Assembly (NCBI GenBank): GCA_028671895.1
Contig: CM053802.1
Coordinates: 1,656,631 to 1,720,630 of the forward strand
Length of the DNA stretch: 64,000 nt
Direction of reading: 5' to 3'
From: Oenanthe sinensis
Lineage: Eukaryota; Streptophyta; Magnoliopsida; Apiales; Apiaceae
The notes beneath the pieces were generated by a model. It was not told the origin of the DNA, did not search any database, and saw only the letters and a list, made by a program, of their open reading frames with translations. Shown piece after piece: positions 61,062-64,000 of this stretch. A program made the translations under genes and the position numbers. Each line of letters starts with the position of its first letter. The stretch's first letter is position 1.

Positions 61062-61995
61062 TTGAAGAAACTATATGAAAAAAGAAAACCAAATTGTGCT
61101 TCTGAACTCGGAGGTCCTTGTGTTTATTGGCTTGATCTTTTCCTTTTTATTACAAGGACAATTGAAGTGTTCTTAGTCCACACGAGGTAGACCATCAAAG
61201 CTAATAAAGCTTTGTCTTGAGATTATTTTTTTGTAATCGAGTCACAAAGTATCAGTAAGATGAAAAACTTGATTGTTAATGCAGAATAATATTCTGTTTC
61301 TCGTTATACGCACTTTTCTCATGAATTTAGTGTTCATATAATTAGGCATTTATCTCCAACTACATGGTACTGAAACATACAGTTTTTTTTCACTTATGGT
61401 ACACACATTGTTCGATGATTCAAAGTTACAAGTATACGAGTATGGGAAGTGAGAGTTGAACGAATTCTTATATGGACTTCTGTTTGCTGGTATTTATGGG
61501 GAAAGGCTGTTTCGTTCAATAAAGTATCGATCAGTATCGAAACCTTCTTTTAAAGCAAAAACTCATCCATTTGTATTTTATATGGAAACTATTCATTAGT
61601 ACAAAAATGGATTCCTTCTTCTCTACTTTTTGTGTCTTATTTCGTAATTACAGACACTTCTGGCCCATACAGACACTTCTGGGCATGGCCGTTATGTTCT
61701 TAAATTTATAGTCCAATATGAATCTCTAAAAGGAACTTGGATAATAGTAAAGATAGTTCACAATCCTGTGTTCTGCACTAATTTAAATGATATGATAATC
61801 ATGCAACAGTAGAGCCCTAAAGCAAACTAGACCACTTTTAGTGTCCAACTAAGCAGTTCTTGACCCGTGGGACTTCAGGCTAATTGCACAGAACAGATTG
61901 ACCAGAATACTGCTTTTTCCGTTCTTATATCTCTTGTCCATCCTCAAGTAAACTACATGCCCTGATGACTCTCTGAACAAGTTCCCTCTTGGATG
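61062..61995. other. 3' flank between two convergent genes
   Basis: No coding sequence was seen. Polyadenylation regions of the small membrane protein gene and of the MRS2 gene should lie here. Confidence 0.45.
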
Positions 61996-61996
61996 T

Positions 61997-63999
61997 CTAA
62001 AGTGGCATCAGTCTTCTGTATCTGAAAAACCACAAGAAAGCATAAAATATGATGGCCCCTGTGATCCCAGTAATAATCAGGACCCACTTAAAAGCACCAG
62101 GAACATCGAAAAATGAAATTGGGAAGTTCATGCCAAATACTCCAGCTACCACACCAAAGATAGCAACAACAAAAGTCGCAGTAGTAAGTAGCAGCTCAAA
62201 TTGTATAAGCTGGTTCCGAACGTTATCCTGAAGTTGCAAAAACCAGATTCTTCAATTCAAGAACAATATGCATATTATTTTCCAGATTATAAATGATAAG
62301 CAAAGATTTTTTGTCGCTATGTGCAAACCAGTACGTATTGCAATATCTTCTCCTATTTTATGTTGGGGGGAAAATACTGAACTGCTGTCAAATTATATCC
62401 ATCTGAAAAATTACAGATATACACTATATTCAACTACATTTATATACACTAAGGTTTGTTGGATTATTCAGCAGTCAATCCATAACCGCTCCACATTAAA
62501 TCATATACATTCCATGTATTAGTCGGGATTTTCTAATGTGGATCAGATTCAGACTATATATCAAGCCTGGATACACCAGATCTACCCTCCATTGACGGGC
62601 CTAGCCGGAAGCATGTTACATTTATCTTATACCAATAGAAAGGCCTTTCTAATGTATTTCATCTTATACCATCTTATATCACTGATACATTGTTTGTATT
62701 TCATCTATTATAGCATTATAAGAATTGACAAAAGTAAGTATCAGTTCTGTTTTGAAGAAAGCTGCATTGGGGATCTGTATCTTAGAGTTCAGACTGGGTC
62801 AATACATACCAGCTGAATGTTAATAAAGTCTTCCGTGTCATCAATCATCAATGTACTCCTTCAGCTGGAATGAGAACAAACAAATCAATGGTTAAAACAT
62901 TCTCGTCCTACTGATATTTTATCTGAAAAGGCAAAGTGGCAAACTCAACATATGATGTGTAAAGTATATACCGAAGTCAGCTTGTTGAGGGTGCTATCAA
63001 TGACAACAAAATATGCCTCCAACAACATCTCCAGCTCTTCTATCCGTTCTGTGGTCCTCTCCGTACTCCTCATGCTCCCGTGCCTGCTCCTTCCAGTGCT
63101 TAAAGTTTTCTCAAGCTTTCGGCTATCAGGGGGTGAAGAAACAGAAGTGATTGGAGCAGAAAGTGATAATGTAACATCATTGGATTTGAATCCCATCAAA
63201 GATTGATCCCAATAGAATGATGATGACTCTATCCGTCTTTTCTTGTCCGTAAGATACATTTCTGCCATATCTCCATCATCATCCATCAACTGCTCTATCT
63301 CATCCCTGACCTATAAGAATTGAAGTCACAATATATATATAGGAATGTATAGTTGGTTGAAAAATATGGGGAAAAAACAATACTAGTAGGAGAACATATC
63401 ACCTTCTGGACTCTCCGAGTCAATGCCAGAAGCCTGCTTTTTAGTCGACGAGCTTGTTCTAAGGTTAAGGTACTGATCTTCGATATAAGTTCATCTAACA
63501 ATGGATAAGCTTCAATCTCCAACTCTCCAGCCTGAAAGATATTTGAATACTAATTATTGGAGCCTACTATCAATAACAACAAAAAAAAAACTTAGTTCAA
63601 ATGGAGAAGCATGTATGCAACTCAAACAAGAAATACAAAAAAGAAATATTCCTTAAGAAAAATCGATGTAGTGCCATAGTTCCACTGCTGGCGCTTATGG
63701 GTTCTAGAGGTGGACCTAAAGTCTAGCTTTTGATCAACTCTAGACTCTAGTGCACCATTTTATTTGAATTAATTTCACAACTTCCAATGAATTTCAAAAT
63801 CTAGGAAAATGCTCCTACTTTTATGCACCTGGGTATTCAGAAATGTGCAAGCAGACTCTAAAGCAACTTCAAGAGCCCTAAACTCAAAAGGCAAGTAGTC
63901 AGGTGATGTGTTCTCATATATATTATCAAAGTTCCTATTTCCTCTCCTTTCGTTAAACTCATTGCCTTCAAGCTGCCAAATTTCACCTGCGCCACTAGT
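61997..63999 (-). CDS. MRS2: MRS2/CorA-type Mg2+ transporter, 3' part, frameshifted
   Basis: Exons on the minus strand: 63829 to the window edge, 63403-63531, 62972-63310, 62810-62864 and 61997-62227. The gene's 5' part lies outside the window. Translated blocks (PFEFRALEVALESACTFLNT, EAYPLLDELISKISTLTLEQ, RDEIEQLMDDDGDMAEMYLT, EELEMLLEAYFVVIDSTLNK) match the plant MRS2-1/5/10 class. The last exon holds both membrane helices and the GMN selectivity motif (VFGMNFPISFF), ending YRRLMPL. MRS2 proteins are Mg2+ channels of organelle, vacuole or plasma membranes. Exon 62810-62864 is 55 bp where the family pattern LKEYIDDTEDFINIQL needs 48. A 7-bp tandem duplication (TTGATGA twice) gives a stop after LKEYIDD, removing both helices and GMN. 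The allele would be null if the insertion is real; otherwise this is a sequencing or assembly error. Confidence 0.88.
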
Positions 64000-64000
64000 T

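Noticed and set aside
1..64000. CRISPR array, bacterial operon or phage genes
   Set aside because: No regularly spaced identical repeats with unique spacers and no prokaryotic gene organisation are present. All supported genes are plant nuclear families.

Overview
The window is nuclear DNA of a flowering plant. It is AT-rich, its genes are split by GT..AG introns, and it carries typical plant MITEs, SINEs, a Helitron and a solo LTR. The protein families (DUF1068, CIPK, WRKY40, plant PDS5, MRS2) point to a eudicot, and the WRKY40 N-terminus looks asterid-like, but no species can be named from sequence alone. Gene models were built by hand from reading frame, splice dinucleotides and remembered family patterns, so exon edges are reliable only where the frame closes across each junction.

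Layout. 2.6-6.5 kb (-): a DUF1068 membrane/coiled-coil protein. 8.2-11.0 kb (+): ribosomal protein eS12 (RPS12), with telo-box and site II promoter elements, a leader intron, and a hAT-like element in its third intron. 11.9-13.7 kb (-): an SDF2-like ER MIR-domain gene carrying an 8-bp frameshifting duplication and a mutated splice acceptor. 16.5-19.1 kb: decayed fragments of PDS5, RPS12 and SDF2. 19.6-21.3 kb: a poly(A)-tailed retroposon-like island. 22.2-22.8 kb: a short satellite-like array. 23.4-29.1 kb (+): a PDS5-type cohesin cofactor with a Tudor domain. 29.5-30.8 kb (-): an intronless CIPK kinase. 31-45 kb: gene-poor DNA with a hAT element, a Helitron, fold-back elements, Stowaways and a solo LTR. 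45.4-46.8 kb (+): a group IIa WRKY factor (WRKY40 type), with a SINE in its promoter and an organelle-type trnN remnant in an intron. 48.3-52.2 kb (-): a Tag-type DNA-3-methyladenine glycosylase with a nearly perfect 245-bp hairpin MITE in its first intron. 52.3-55.5 kb: MITE, AT repeats and a duplicated block. 55.8-61.1 kb (+): a two-exon, 75-aa single-pass membrane protein whose 5-kb intron was made by an internal tandem duplication plus an insertion. 62.0-64.0 kb (-): the 3' part of an MRS2/CorA Mg2+ transporter with a 7-bp frameshifting duplication.

The main higher-order signal is evolutionary. The order RPS12 - SDF2 - psiPDS5 - psiRPS12 - psiSDF2 - PDS5 is what tandem duplication of an RPS12-SDF2-PDS5 block followed by complementary loss would leave. 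In addition, three genes (SDF2, PDS5, MRS2) carry frame-breaking insertions of 8, 5 and 7 bp that are near-duplications of adjacent bases, resembling DNA-transposon excision footprints. I found no prokaryotic-type operon, CRISPR array or obviously novel defence or biosynthetic system.
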